This document shows, one piece after another, positions 1-8,193 of a stretch of 64,000 bases of DNA (its first letter is position 1; each line of letters begins with the position of its first letter). Below the pieces are notes generated by a model. That model searched no databases. It saw only the letters and a list, made by a program, of their open reading frames with translations, and had not been told where the DNA came from. Source of the DNA: Ruegeria sp. THAF57 (GTDB lineage: Bacteria; Pseudomonadota; Alphaproteobacteria; Rhodobacterales; Rhodobacteraceae); assembly GCF_903914075.1 (NCBI RefSeq), contig NZ_CAIWNQ010000002.1, positions 682,001-746,000 on the forward strand, given 5' to 3'. The position numbers were made by a program, and so were the translations under genes.

Positions 1-778
1 TCAAAACCGTAGAGCCGCGCATATCGCTGAATAAGAGAGCACAGTCAATTATGCTGACATCTCCCCGGGCTATTTGACCGTTCAGTACGGATCGACCGGA
101 CAACTTGCCTAGATAGACCTCCATCAACTCAGCTGCCAAGAACTGCTCCGACAATACACGCGCTGCACCAAGCAAAGGTAAAGATAGCCGCGACAGACCA
201 TCTATCTCACGGTCTGTGAAGCCAGAACGACGTTTTGTAGCAAAAGATACAGACGCGCCCAAAGCCCACTCCATCTCTCCGTCAAAGACAACAGTACGAT
301 TGCCGAATGGTGCACTGCATACGACATAGTCGGTGACACCTGCTTGAGCGAGTTTTTGGAATAGCGGAAATTTGTCACGGGTCGCTTGATCTGTCAGATT
401 TGCCCGCATGAAAGGAAACTTGATTGTGCCGTTCGCAAGTCCGTCCGCCAAGTCCCATACTTCCTTATTGAAGTGCTGTTTCGCAATCTCATTGGCCAAT
501 TTCGAATTCTCCCCGAAGGGTGCTTTGTCGAAGAGATCGGCCGTTACTGAGCTGCGTGGAAGAACGGTCCATTCAATACGATGGTTTGATGCATCCCACG
601 TTGCATCGAGTAATCCAATTACAGGGTGCATCATCAGGCGGCCCAAGGAAACACGCGTGACCGGCACGCCACCATCGATCAGCCGGTCACTTAACTGCTC
701 GACTAGCCCGCCAAGATCAGCGTCAAAAAAGGCCAGCTTTTGCAGCCAATCTGCTATGCGGTCGAAAACATCCGCCAT
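1..778 (-). CDS. Class III adenylate/guanylate cyclase domain protein, partial (cut by window start)
   Basis: The 259 in-frame codons from the ATG at 778 give the N-terminal regulatory half and the very start of a class III nucleotidyl cyclase domain, recognisable as DCALLFSDMRGST with the first metal-binding Asp. The rest lies outside the window. The protein is a close paralogue of the complete 424-residue cyclase at 58868-60142: both start M(A/P)DVFDRI.DWLQKLAFF and share most positions through SLGRLMMHPVIGL and FATKRRSGFT. The role is inferred: cyclic nucleotide synthesis controlled by an uncharacterised N-terminal sensor region of about 230 residues. No transmembrane segment is visible. 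The truncation is a window edge, not a mutation. Confidence 0.85.
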   Translation of the reverse strand, partial: MADVFDRIADWLQKLAFFDADLGGLVEQLSDRLIDGGVPVTRVSLGRLMMHPVIGLLDATWDASNHRIEWTVLPRSSVTADLFDKAPFGENSKLANEIAKQHFNKEVWDLADGLANGTIKFPFMRANLTDQATRDKFPLFQKLAQAGVTDYVVCSAPFGNRTVVFDGEMEWALGASVSFATKRRSGFTDREIDGLSRLSLPLLGAARVLSEQFLAAELMEVYLGKLSGRSVLNGQIARGDVSIIDCALLFSDMRGSTVL

Positions 779-1178
779 ATCTTACACCTCCACCATCATC
801 TTGTTACAGCCGAAGGCTCGTGTCATTCGGTTTGTCTTCGAACGCTCAATTCTCCAGCGATAGGTTTGCAAATTCGCACGCGCGTGTGCTCGCAATGTTG
901 GCCAAAGCCCGTCAATTTTTCGAGCTGCGAAAAAGTGCTGGGCGCAGCATTCGATAGAGAAATGTGACTATTAAAATCTAAAGTGCTCTTTCCAAGGTCT
1001 TGTGCAGCGGCGCAACTAACGGCCACTTTGTCCGCTCAGCGGTCATTCCGACGTAACACATTGAACGGCCCCTCTGCACCCAAAACAACATATGCAACTT
1101 GGTGTTTGAGTGCCTGCAACGAAGCGGACCTATGGAGTAGGACAGACCTTTTGCCGTTTCAAAGGACAAACACCTTTG
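779..1178. other. Intergenic region upstream of the carboxylate operon
   Basis: About 400 bases without a convincing gene. It holds one repeat copy (1022-1085) and the promoter region of the operon that starts at 1233. The 30-40 bases next to the cyclase start resemble those upstream of its paralogue at 60142 (a shared ...TGTCATT... block), so some promoter sequence was duplicated with the gene. Confidence 0.5.
1022..1085. repeat. Dispersed intergenic palindromic repeat, copy 1
   Basis: Member of a degenerate repeat family found in most long gaps of this window. The family plan is an outer arm CTTTGTCCGC, an inner arm GCGGTCATTC, a variable centre, the inner arm complement GAATGACCGC, then GAGCCCAAAGCGGAC. 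The two arm pairs are inverted repeats, so a transcript could form a long hairpin. In this copy the left arms are perfect (1026-1035 and 1039-1048); the right half is worn, ending in CACCCAAAAC. Confidence 0.65.
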
Positions 1179-1198
1179 ACATGAATAATGATTCATGT
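1179..1198. promoter_or_regulatory. Perfect 8+4+8 palindrome, probable TetR operator
   Basis: ACATGAAT-AATG-ATTCATGT is a perfect inverted repeat with a 4-base spacer, centred about 45 bases before the start codon at 1233. Size and symmetry suit a TetR-family dimer, and the downstream operon encodes a TetR regulator (6833-7429). Autogenous, ligand-relieved repression is inferred. Confidence 0.55.
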
Positions 1199-1232
1199 TT
1201 CATATCTAATGAGGAAAACGGGAGGAGCCTTT

Positions 1233-2408
1233 ATGTTGCGCATGCTTGCACTAACCGCTGTCAGCGCGTTGATATCGTCGACAGCGAGCGCGGAAATTAG
1301 AATTGCCCATGTCTACGGCAAAACTGGACCTTTTGAGGCCTATGCAGCCCAATCCCACAATGGTCTGAAGCTAGGGTTGGAATACGCCACCGATGGCACG
1401 ATGGAGATCAATGGCGAGAAGATCGTCATCATCGAAAAAGACACGCAGTTGAAGCCGGACATCGGTCGGGCGCAACTGGAGGAGGCTTATGGCGACGATG
1501 ATGCCCATATCGCTGTTGGCCCGGTCAGCTCTGGTGTCGCCCTGGCGATGCTGCCCGTTGCCGAGGAGTATGAGCGTGTTTTGATCGTAGAGCCCGCTGT
1601 GGCGGATTCGATCACCGGCGCGAACTGGAACCCATATATTTTCCGTACCGGTCGCAACTCATCTCAGGATGCAATCGCGAACGCCGTAGCCTTGGGCGGT
1701 GAGAACGTCACCGTTGCAACCCTGGCGCAGGACTATGCTTTTGGTCGGGATGGCGTGGCAGCGTTCAAGGAAGCTTTGGAGGGCACCGGTGCGACATTGG
1801 CACATGAGGAATATGTGCCGACCGACACGACGGATTTCACCGCGGCCGCAGAGCGCATCTTCAATGCGATGAGCGAAGTCGAGGGCGAAAAGAAGCTGTT
1901 CATCATCTGGGCCGGGGGCGGCAACCCCATGAGCAAGATCAACGCGATGGAGCCCAGCCGGTTCGGAGTTGAGATTGCCACTGGCGGGAACATCCTTGCA
2001 GCTTTGAAAGCGTACAAAGAACTGCCTGGTATGGAAGGCGCCACATATTACTACTATGAGATCCCGCAAAACCCGGTGAATGACTGGCTTGTGAAAACAC
2101 ATTTTGAGCGTTTCGACAGCCCGCCGGATTTCTTTACCGCCGGCGGCATGGCTTCAGGCATCGCCATTGTTGAAGCGATCAAAAAGGCCGGTGGCGCCGA
2201 AGATACCGAGGCGTTGGTTGCGGCGATGAAAGGGCTTACGTGGGAAACGCCCAAGGGCACCATGATGTTCCGTCCGGAAGACCATCAGGCAATGCAGACT
2301 ATGTACCATTTCCGCACCGAAATTCAGGACGGCAAGGACTATGGCGTGCCGGTTCTTGTTCGTGAGATCGGCATGGACGAGATGGAAATCCCGGTTCGCA
2401 ATCAATAA
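1233..2408 (+). CDS. Branched-chain-type (Liv) ABC transporter substrate-binding protein
   Basis: A 391-residue periplasmic binding protein of the Leu/Ile/Val-binding family (type I fold). Residues 1-20 form a Sec signal peptide (hydrophobic core, cleavage after STASA before EIRIAHVYG). The start at 1233 is chosen because GGGAGGA stands 6-10 bases upstream and because the in-frame codon at 1188 would bury the signal peptide. It is the first gene of a Liv cassette with two ATPases and two permeases, followed by CoA-dependent catabolic genes, so the ligand is probably a carboxylic or aromatic acid rather than an amino acid. The ligand cannot be read from the sequence. Confidence 0.88.
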   Translation: MLRMLALTAVSALISSTASAEIRIAHVYGKTGPFEAYAAQSHNGLKLGLEYATDGTMEINGEKIVIIEKDTQLKPDIGRAQLEEAYGDDDAHIAVGPVSSGVALAMLPVAEEYERVLIVEPAVADSITGANWNPYIFRTGRNSSQDAIANAVALGGENVTVATLAQDYAFGRDGVAAFKEALEGTGATLAHEEYVPTDTTDFTAAAERIFNAMSEVEGEKKLFIIWAGGGNPMSKINAMEPSRFGVEIATGGNILAALKAYKELPGMEGATYYYYEIPQNPVNDWLVKTHFERFDSPPDFFTAGGMASGIAIVEAIKKAGGAEDTEALVAAMKGLTWETPKGTMMFRPEDHQAMQTMYHFRTEIQDGKDYGVPVLVREIGMDEMEIPVRNQ

Positions 2409-2482
2409 TCTGCGACCGCAGTCTGTCACATGAAACCGGGGCGGTTCGTTTTTCCTGCCCCGGGACCTTAGGACTTCATCCA

Positions 2483-3247
2483 ATGACCCAGATACTTTTG
2501 GAAACTGACGCACTTACTGTGCGCTTTGGTGGGCATGTGGCCGTGGATGCGGTGACCTGCAAATTTCCCGCCGGAGAGCTGACGGCGATTGTCGGACCCA
2601 ATGGCGCAGGCAAGACGACGTACTTTAACCTGATCTCGGGGCAGATCGCAGCGACCGCCGGAACTGTGACGCTGAAAGGTCAAGACATCACCCGCCTGGG
2701 CGTCGCTGAACGCTGCCGCCGTGGTCTGGGGCGCGCCTTTCAATTGACCAACCTGTTTCCCGACCTTTCGGTTCTTGAAAACTTGCGGCTGGTGATCCAG
2801 TCGCGCAAACACAAAGGCTTTGGGTTGTTTTCGATGGCTGACAGCCACACAGAATTGACTGCGGAAGCCAGCGGTATTCTGGAACGGGTTCGCCTTGATA
2901 CTCAGAAAGATCAACTGGTGACCGAACTGTCGCATGGCGATCAGAGAAAGCTGGAGGTGGCCATGCTTATTGGTCTCGACCCGCTGGTTTACATGTTCGA
3001 CGAACCGACCGCAGGCATGAGTGTGGATGAGGCCCCGGTGATCCTTGACCTGATTGCCGAGATCAAGGCCGATACCAGCAAAACGGTGCTGCTTGTCGAA
3101 CACAAGCTCGACGTAATCCGCACCTTGGCTGACCGAATTATCGTTTTGCACAATGGCGCCTTGGCCGCTGACGGTCCGCCCGCTGAAGTCATGGCCTCGG
3201 CCGTGGTGCAAGAAGCTTATATGGGTAAGGAGCTGGATCATGTCTGA
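2483..3247 (+). CDS. Liv-type ABC transporter ATP-binding protein (LivG-like)
   Basis: A 254-residue cytoplasmic ATPase of the LivG subfamily. Walker A is GPNGAGKT (residues 38-45), the signature is LSHGDQRKLE and Walker B ends in FDEPTAG, followed by an H-loop VEHKLD. The GRAFQLTNLFPDLSV stretch is typical of LivG. It overlaps the next ATPase gene by 8 bases, so the two are translationally coupled. It presumably powers the permeases at 3963-6054. The 74-base gap from the binding-protein gene holds no clear terminator. Confidence 0.9.
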   Translation: MTQILLETDALTVRFGGHVAVDAVTCKFPAGELTAIVGPNGAGKTTYFNLISGQIAATAGTVTLKGQDITRLGVAERCRRGLGRAFQLTNLFPDLSVLENLRLVIQSRKHKGFGLFSMADSHTELTAEASGILERVRLDTQKDQLVTELSHGDQRKLEVAMLIGLDPLVYMFDEPTAGMSVDEAPVILDLIAEIKADTSKTVLLVEHKLDVIRTLADRIIVLHNGALAADGPPAEVMASAVVQEAYMGKELDHV

Positions 3248-3962
3248 CCCAATCCTGACGCTGAAAGATGTTTACACCGACATCGCGCAATACCACATCC
3301 TGCAAGGTGTCGACTTTGAGGTGCCACGTGGCGAAGTAACCATGCTGCTTGGCCGCAACGGTGTGGGCAAAACCACGACGCTCAAGACGATCATGGGGCA
3401 ATGGACCGCGAAGTCGGGCGAAATACTCTATAACGGGCAGGACCTGAAACGCCTGCCAGTCTCTGCCCGCGCCCGCACAGGCATTGGCTTTGTGCCCGAG
3501 GATATGGGTATCTTCAGCGATTTGACGGTCGAAGAAAACATGGTGCTGGGTGCCAGTTCTGGTCCGCTTGACCCAAAACGGAAAGAGTGGCTGCTAGGTG
3601 CGTTTCCTGCACTGGGCACCTTCTGGAACAGCGAAGCCGGTAACCTGTCGGGGGGGCAAAAGCAGATGCTCTCTATCGCCCGGGCCATGGCCGAAGACCG
3701 CGAACTGTATCTGATTGACGAGCCCACCAAGGGCCTGGCACCCGCCATCATTGCGACCATGGCAAACGCTCTGCGCGACCTAAAGGCACAGGGGCGTTCG
3801 ATCCTTCTGGTGGAACAGAATTTTTCGGTCGCCAAAGCCCTTGGGGACAGCGCCGTAGTCATGGATGACGGGCGCGTAATCTGGACCGGGGCCATGGCGG
3901 AACTTGCAAGTAACAAAGACCTTCAGGAAAGCCTGATGGGTTTGAGCATGGAGGCGCACTGA
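3240..3962 (+). CDS. Liv-type ABC transporter ATP-binding protein (LivF-like)
   Basis: A 240-residue ATPase of the LivF subfamily: Walker A GRNGVGKT near residue 38, signature LSGGQKQML, Walker B ending IDEPTKGLAP and H-loop VEQN. The ATG at 3240 is chosen because it lies just after an AAGGAG site (3226-3231) inside the livG-like gene and starts the family-typical MSDPILTLKDV; longer in-frame starts have no homology. Pairs with the LivG-like protein as the heteromeric motor. Confidence 0.9.
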   Translation: MSDPILTLKDVYTDIAQYHILQGVDFEVPRGEVTMLLGRNGVGKTTTLKTIMGQWTAKSGEILYNGQDLKRLPVSARARTGIGFVPEDMGIFSDLTVEENMVLGASSGPLDPKRKEWLLGAFPALGTFWNSEAGNLSGGQKQMLSIARAMAEDRELYLIDEPTKGLAPAIIATMANALRDLKAQGRSILLVEQNFSVAKALGDSAVVMDDGRVIWTGAMAELASNKDLQESLMGLSMEAH

Positions 3963-4994
3963 ATGACGGCCGCTCCTGATCATAGACCAACCTTCGCAGA
4001 CGTATCGCTGGGCGAGCGTCTGGACAAGGCGATGCCGTTCCTCTTGATCCCGATCCTTGTGGTGCTTGGGTTCTTCGCGATCGGGGCACCATCGTCCTGG
4101 CTGACTTTGACGGTTTCGGGCCTCGCTATGGGGATGATGATTTTCATCATGGCATCCGGGCTTACGCTGGTGTTTGGCCTGATGGATGTCATCAACTTTG
4201 GCCACGGCGCATTCGTATCGGTCGGGGCATTCGTCGGGGTCTCGGTCCTGATTGCACTTGGCGACTGGACCGGAGCGACCTCGTTGCTGCTGAACATGTC
4301 GGCAGTTTTTCTTGCGGTTGTGGCGGCGATGACTGTGACTGGCGCGTTGGGCTGGGTGTTCGAAAGAGTGATAGTCAAACCCGTTTACGGCGCGCATCTA
4401 AAGCAAATCCTTGTCACTGTCGGCGGCCTGATCGTGATCGAACAGTTGATCCATGTGATCTGGGGCCCGGATGAGATCTTTATCAACCGCCCCGAAATGC
4501 TGAAAGGCGCGATCACCTTTGCAGGCGCTGCGATGGAAAAGTACCGCCTTCTCGCCGTGGGGATCGGCGCTGTTTTGTTCATCGCCATGCGCATGATCCT
4601 GCGCCGCACCAAGATCGGTCTGATCGTGCGGGCAGGCGTCGAAAACGGTCCGATGGTCGAAGCGCTGGGGTATCGGCTGCGCGTGGTTTTCGTCGGCGTA
4701 TTCATTGCCGGATCAGCACTTGCTGGCTTGGGCGGTGTAATGTGGGGCCTTTATCAAGAGGTTATCACTGCGGGCATGGGCGAACGCATGATGGTCCTTG
4801 TTTTCATCGTGGCGATTATCGGTGGCCTTGGCTCGGTCGAGGGAGCTTTTATCGGCGCGCTGCTGGTGGGGCTTTTGCAGAACTACGTCGCGTTCCTTGA
4901 ACCGAAACTGGCGCTTGTGTCCAACATCGCGCTGATGACTGCAATCCTGATGTGGCGGCCACAAGGCATGCTGCCTGTAGTGAAGGCGAAATGA
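3963..4994 (+). CDS. Liv-type ABC transporter permease (LivH-like)
   Basis: A 343-residue polytopic inner-membrane protein of the LivH type. Hydrophobic segments recur through the chain, and the family motifs SGLTLVFGLMDVINFGHG (about residues 64-81) and GGLGSVEGAFIGALLVG near the C-terminus are visible. It starts directly after the LivF-like stop codon. The N-terminus carries about 30 extra residues before the first membrane segment, somewhat longer than classical LivH. Confidence 0.88.
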   Translation: MTAAPDHRPTFADVSLGERLDKAMPFLLIPILVVLGFFAIGAPSSWLTLTVSGLAMGMMIFIMASGLTLVFGLMDVINFGHGAFVSVGAFVGVSVLIALGDWTGATSLLLNMSAVFLAVVAAMTVTGALGWVFERVIVKPVYGAHLKQILVTVGGLIVIEQLIHVIWGPDEIFINRPEMLKGAITFAGAAMEKYRLLAVGIGAVLFIAMRMILRRTKIGLIVRAGVENGPMVEALGYRLRVVFVGVFIAGSALAGLGGVMWGLYQEVITAGMGERMMVLVFIVAIIGGLGSVEGAFIGALLVGLLQNYVAFLEPKLALVSNIALMTAILMWRPQGMLPVVKAK

Positions 4995-4995
4995 A

Positions 4996-6054
4996 ATGAT
5001 TGTGCGTCTGATATCTGGCGATACGCCCCGGTCCCCCATTTTAACCGCGCTTTTGCTGCTGATCCTGATTTGTCTGGCCGGAGCGCCGTTTCTTTTTGAA
5101 GGTGTGCGAGCGTTGGATACTGCTGCTCGGATTTGCATCTTTATCCTGCTGGTGGCGGGTTATGACCTGCTTCTTGGGTACACTGGGATCGTGAGTTTTG
5201 CGCATACCATGTTCTTTGGCATGGGCGCGTATGGTGTCGCACTGGCATCCACCCATATGGGGCGCGGCTTTGATGCCCTTCTGGTCGGCACGGTCCTCGG
5301 CGCGTTGGCGGCAATCGTACTGGCGCTGCTGATTGGATTATTCAGCCTCAGGGTGCGCGCGATATTCTTTGCGATGATCACACTAGCCGTTGCCTCTGCC
5401 GTCGCAGTTCTTGTGTCGCAGTTCTCCGACATAACCGGTGGTGAAGACGGGCTGACCTATAAAATCCCGCGCGTTCTGACCTCTGCCAACAGGATGGGCG
5501 AGGTGATGGGGGTCAAGTTCACCGGGAAGATCCTGAACTACTACCTGATCTTCTTCAGCTCGCTGGCGCTGTTCCTGCTTCTGCTGCGTATCGTGAATTC
5601 TCCGTTTGGTCGTGTCCTGCAAGCCATCCGCGAGAACGACTTTCGGGCCGAAGCAATCGGTTACCGGGTGGTCTGGTATCGCACGGCTGCGACCTGCTTG
5701 TCGGCGGCTACTGCCGCCCTTGCCGGAAGCCTGTTTGCAATTTGGCTAAGGTATGTCGGTCCGGATACAACGCTGAGCTTCGAGATTATGCTCGACATCC
5801 TGCTGATGGTCGTCATCGGCGGCATGGGCACGATGTATGGCGCGGTGCTGGGTGCGGTGCTTTTCGTACTGGCGCAGACCTACCTGCAAAACCTCATGGG
5901 GGCGGCATCTCATGCCACCGAAGGCTTGCCACTAATCTCCGAGCTTGTTGATCCTGATCGTTGGCTGATGTGGCTGGGCATCCTGTTTATTCTCAGCGTC
6001 TATTTCTTCCCAACCGGAATCGTCGGTCGCCTGCGCAGGCAGGGCACCACATGA
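4996..6054 (+). CDS. Liv-type ABC transporter permease (LivM-like)
   Basis: A 352-residue polytopic permease of the LivM type, with GYDLLLGYTGIVSFAHTMFFG near residues 55-75 and the conserved loop RENDFRAEAIGYR and GGMGTMYGAVLGA further on. It starts one base after the LivH-like stop and ends overlapping the hydrolase gene by ATGA, completing a five-gene transporter cassette in the order binding protein, G, F, H, M. Confidence 0.88.
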   Translation: MIVRLISGDTPRSPILTALLLLILICLAGAPFLFEGVRALDTAARICIFILLVAGYDLLLGYTGIVSFAHTMFFGMGAYGVALASTHMGRGFDALLVGTVLGALAAIVLALLIGLFSLRVRAIFFAMITLAVASAVAVLVSQFSDITGGEDGLTYKIPRVLTSANRMGEVMGVKFTGKILNYYLIFFSSLALFLLLLRIVNSPFGRVLQAIRENDFRAEAIGYRVVWYRTAATCLSAATAALAGSLFAIWLRYVGPDTTLSFEIMLDILLMVVIGGMGTMYGAVLGAVLFVLAQTYLQNLMGAASHATEGLPLISELVDPDRWLMWLGILFILSVYFFPTGIVGRLRRQGTT

Positions 6055-6836
6055 GCGTACCGCTGGTTTTCCTGCATGGCTGGGCCATGAATGGCGCGGT
6101 TTTTGACGACGTCAAAGCTCGGCTCGGGCCTGATTTCGACTGCCATGCACCGGATTTGCCCGGACATGGTTCCCGAGAAAAGGATGAGCCAAGCCTTGCG
6201 CGTTGTGTCGAGGTTGCGGGCAAAATCATCGACCAGTTGGATCATGCTATTCTAGTCGGCTGGTCCATGGGGGCCGCTGTTGCATGGCAGTATCTCGCGC
6301 AGGCAGGCACTCAAAACTTGGGCGGGCTGGTCACCATTGACATGAGCCCACGTTTGCTGCCTGACGATCAGTGGACGTTTGGACTGGGCGGCCAAACCGC
6401 GGATGCTGTTCTGTCCACGTCCTCTAAGATCGAATTTCAATGGCGCAGCATGGTCAAAAATATTCTGCGTAACATGTACGCGCCTAGCGGCCTGCAAGAG
6501 ACCGACGAGGACGCGATGAGGGCGCTTCTATTGAAGCAGGACCCGACAACACTGCGCCCGATTTGGGACGATCTTGTTGCAATGGATGCACGGCAGATCA
6601 TCGCCACGATCGATATTCCCTACCTGGTTTGCGCGGGGGCGCAGAGCAGGCTTTATGATCCGGGCGTAGCGAACTGGATCGCGCGACACTCACCTATGGC
6701 CGAGGTGCAGATTTTTCAGAACTCGGGCCATTCTCCGCATCTCGAAGAGCCCGACGCCTTCTGCGATGCCCTCCGGCGCTTTGTCAGTACACTGCAAAGC
6801 GCAAAGACCGAGCAAAGGAAGACACTATCAAGATGA
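6051..6836 (+). CDS. Alpha/beta hydrolase (BioH/esterase-like)
   Basis: A 261-residue soluble alpha/beta hydrolase. The oxyanion-side motif FLHGWAMNG opens the protein, the nucleophile elbow is GWSMG (Ser about residue 72) and the catalytic His lies in NSGHSPHLEEPDAF near the C-terminus. The ATG at 6051 overlaps the permease stop and starts the family-typical MSVPLVFLHGWA; the longer in-frame read only translates permease sequence. In this operon it could hydrolyse an imported ester or an acyl-CoA/ring-cleavage product; the substrate is unknown. General resemblance to BioH is noted, but there are no biotin genes nearby. Confidence 0.82.
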   Translation: MSVPLVFLHGWAMNGAVFDDVKARLGPDFDCHAPDLPGHGSREKDEPSLARCVEVAGKIIDQLDHAILVGWSMGAAVAWQYLAQAGTQNLGGLVTIDMSPRLLPDDQWTFGLGGQTADAVLSTSSKIEFQWRSMVKNILRNMYAPSGLQETDEDAMRALLLKQDPTTLRPIWDDLVAMDARQIIATIDIPYLVCAGAQSRLYDPGVANWIARHSPMAEVQIFQNSGHSPHLEEPDAFCDALRRFVSTLQSAKTEQRKTLSR

Positions 6837-7429
6837 CAAAATCCTCTGCTTCCCAACCGAAAACCAAACGCGGAATCGAACGCCGCGCAAAGATCCTTGC
6901 GGCTGCCGAGCAGGTGATCGGTGAAAAGGGCTTTGCCGCCGCTTCCATCGCCGACATTACACGTGCGGCGGAAACGGCACTTGGCACATTCTACATCTAC
7001 TTTTCCAGTAAGGAAGAGCTGTTTCGCGAGCTGGTCGAGGACATGGGCCGCGCCACAAGAACCCAAACGACCGAACGGATCGTGGACGCGCCAAACCGCT
7101 TGGAAGCCGAGCGTGCAGGGCTTGAAGCCTATTTGCGTGTCGTTCGCGACCGCCCGTTGCAATACCGGATCGTGGAAGAGGCCCGATTTGTTGATCCCGA
7201 AGCCTATCGCACCTACTACAAAGAGTTTGGCAAAGCGTACGCCGATCAGTTGGAACACGCCGTGCAAAAGGGCGAGATTTCTGAAGGTGATGCCGAGGTC
7301 AGAGCCTGGGCTTTGATGGGGATCGCGAAGGCCTTGGGCGAGCGCTACGTGCTTTGGGACGACAATGTCGATATCGACCGCGTTGTTGCCGAAGCGCATG
7401 AGTTGATCTGCAACGGACTGGCCCCATGA
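6833..7429 (+). CDS. TetR/AcrR family transcriptional regulator
   Basis: A 198-residue regulator. Residues about 14-70 form the TetR helix-turn-helix domain (RRAKILAAAEQVIGEKGFAA...SIADITRAA...LGTFYIYFSSKEELF); the rest is an all-alpha ligand domain. It is co-transcribed with the catabolic genes by ATGA overlaps on both sides, suggesting autoregulation through the palindrome at 1179-1198. Regulators of this kind in acyl-CoA operons commonly sense CoA thioesters; here that is inference. Confidence 0.88.
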   Translation: MTKSSASQPKTKRGIERRAKILAAAEQVIGEKGFAAASIADITRAAETALGTFYIYFSSKEELFRELVEDMGRATRTQTTERIVDAPNRLEAERAGLEAYLRVVRDRPLQYRIVEEARFVDPEAYRTYYKEFGKAYADQLEHAVQKGEISEGDAEVRAWALMGIAKALGERYVLWDDNVDIDRVVAEAHELICNGLAP

Positions 7430-8193
7430 GCGGGTTAGTCACTTGGCAAACAATAGAACTGCCGAACTCGGAACCCTGCTGCCACATCCAATTGCAAGCG
7501 CCGCGCGCAAATGCTCTGGAACCGGGCCTTCTGGCCGAACTGCACCGGGCATTTAATGCGCTGGATCAATCGGATGTACAAAAAGCGCTGATCTCAGGCG
7601 GGCGCAATTTTTCGACCGGCGGGGATGTCGGACGGTTCGCCAAGGCGGCGAGGGATGGGCAAATCGAAAGCTATACAGCGCAAGTTGTACCCGTTCTGCA
7701 GGGGCTGGTTTTGCGCATGGTTGAGATGCCGGTCGTCCTGGCTTCGGCCATACGCGGTGCAGCTACAGGTGGTTCGGCCGGATTGGTTTTTGCCTCTGAT
7801 CTGGTGGTTTCAGCGCCTGACGCCTTTGTTCAACCCTATTACGGAGTGGTGGGTTTTGCTCCGGATGGCGGATGGACCGCCCTCTTGCCGGACTTAATTG
7901 GCGGTGCAAACGCAAGCGGTTGGATAATGGCCAACCATCGGAAGGGTTCAGAGCAGCTAAAAGGCCTTGGGCTTGTTCAGGCTGTTGATCCTGACCCCGA
8001 AACGCGCGCCGCGAAGCTGATTGCCGACATCGATACCGGCACTGCGCTGGCAACAAAATCCCTGTTCTGGGACGACAAGCGCCGGGCGGTTGTGAAAACA
8101 CGTCTTGAGGCAGAAACCGAGGCTTTCCGGGCCCTCATTGGGCGACCGGAAACTCTGACCAAGATGAAAGAATTCCTTCAACATGGGGGATGA
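7426..8193 (+). CDS. Enoyl-CoA hydratase/isomerase (crotonase) family protein
   Basis: A 255-residue crotonase-fold enzyme acting on acyl-CoA thioesters. The SGGRNFSTGGDVGRF segment and the oxyanion-hole stretch RGAATGGSAGLVFASDLVV are diagnostic. The later motif GFAPDGGWTALLP has Asp-Gly-Gly where hydratases use a second Glu, which resembles PaaG-type isomerases more than classical hydratases. It overlaps its neighbours by ATGA. It probably isomerises or hydrates an intermediate produced from the ligase product of the next gene. Confidence 0.85.
   Translation: MSGLVTWQTIELPNSEPCCHIQLQAPRANALEPGLLAELHRAFNALDQSDVQKALISGGRNFSTGGDVGRFAKAARDGQIESYTAQVVPVLQGLVLRMVEMPVVLASAIRGAATGGSAGLVFASDLVVSAPDAFVQPYYGVVGFAPDGGWTALLPDLIGGANASGWIMANHRKGSEQLKGLGLVQAVDPDPETRAAKLIADIDTGTALATKSLFWDDKRRAVVKTRLEAETEAFRALIGRPETLTKMKEFLQHGG

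Noticed and set aside
1659..2102. Long open frames on the strand opposite the binding-protein gene, and similar antisense frames across most genes
   Set aside because: They mirror high-GC third-position coding on the other strand, have no family motifs and would overlap well-supported genes completely.
5742..5951. Short frames inside permease and ATPase genes on the same strand
   Set aside because: Shadows of the real reading frames.
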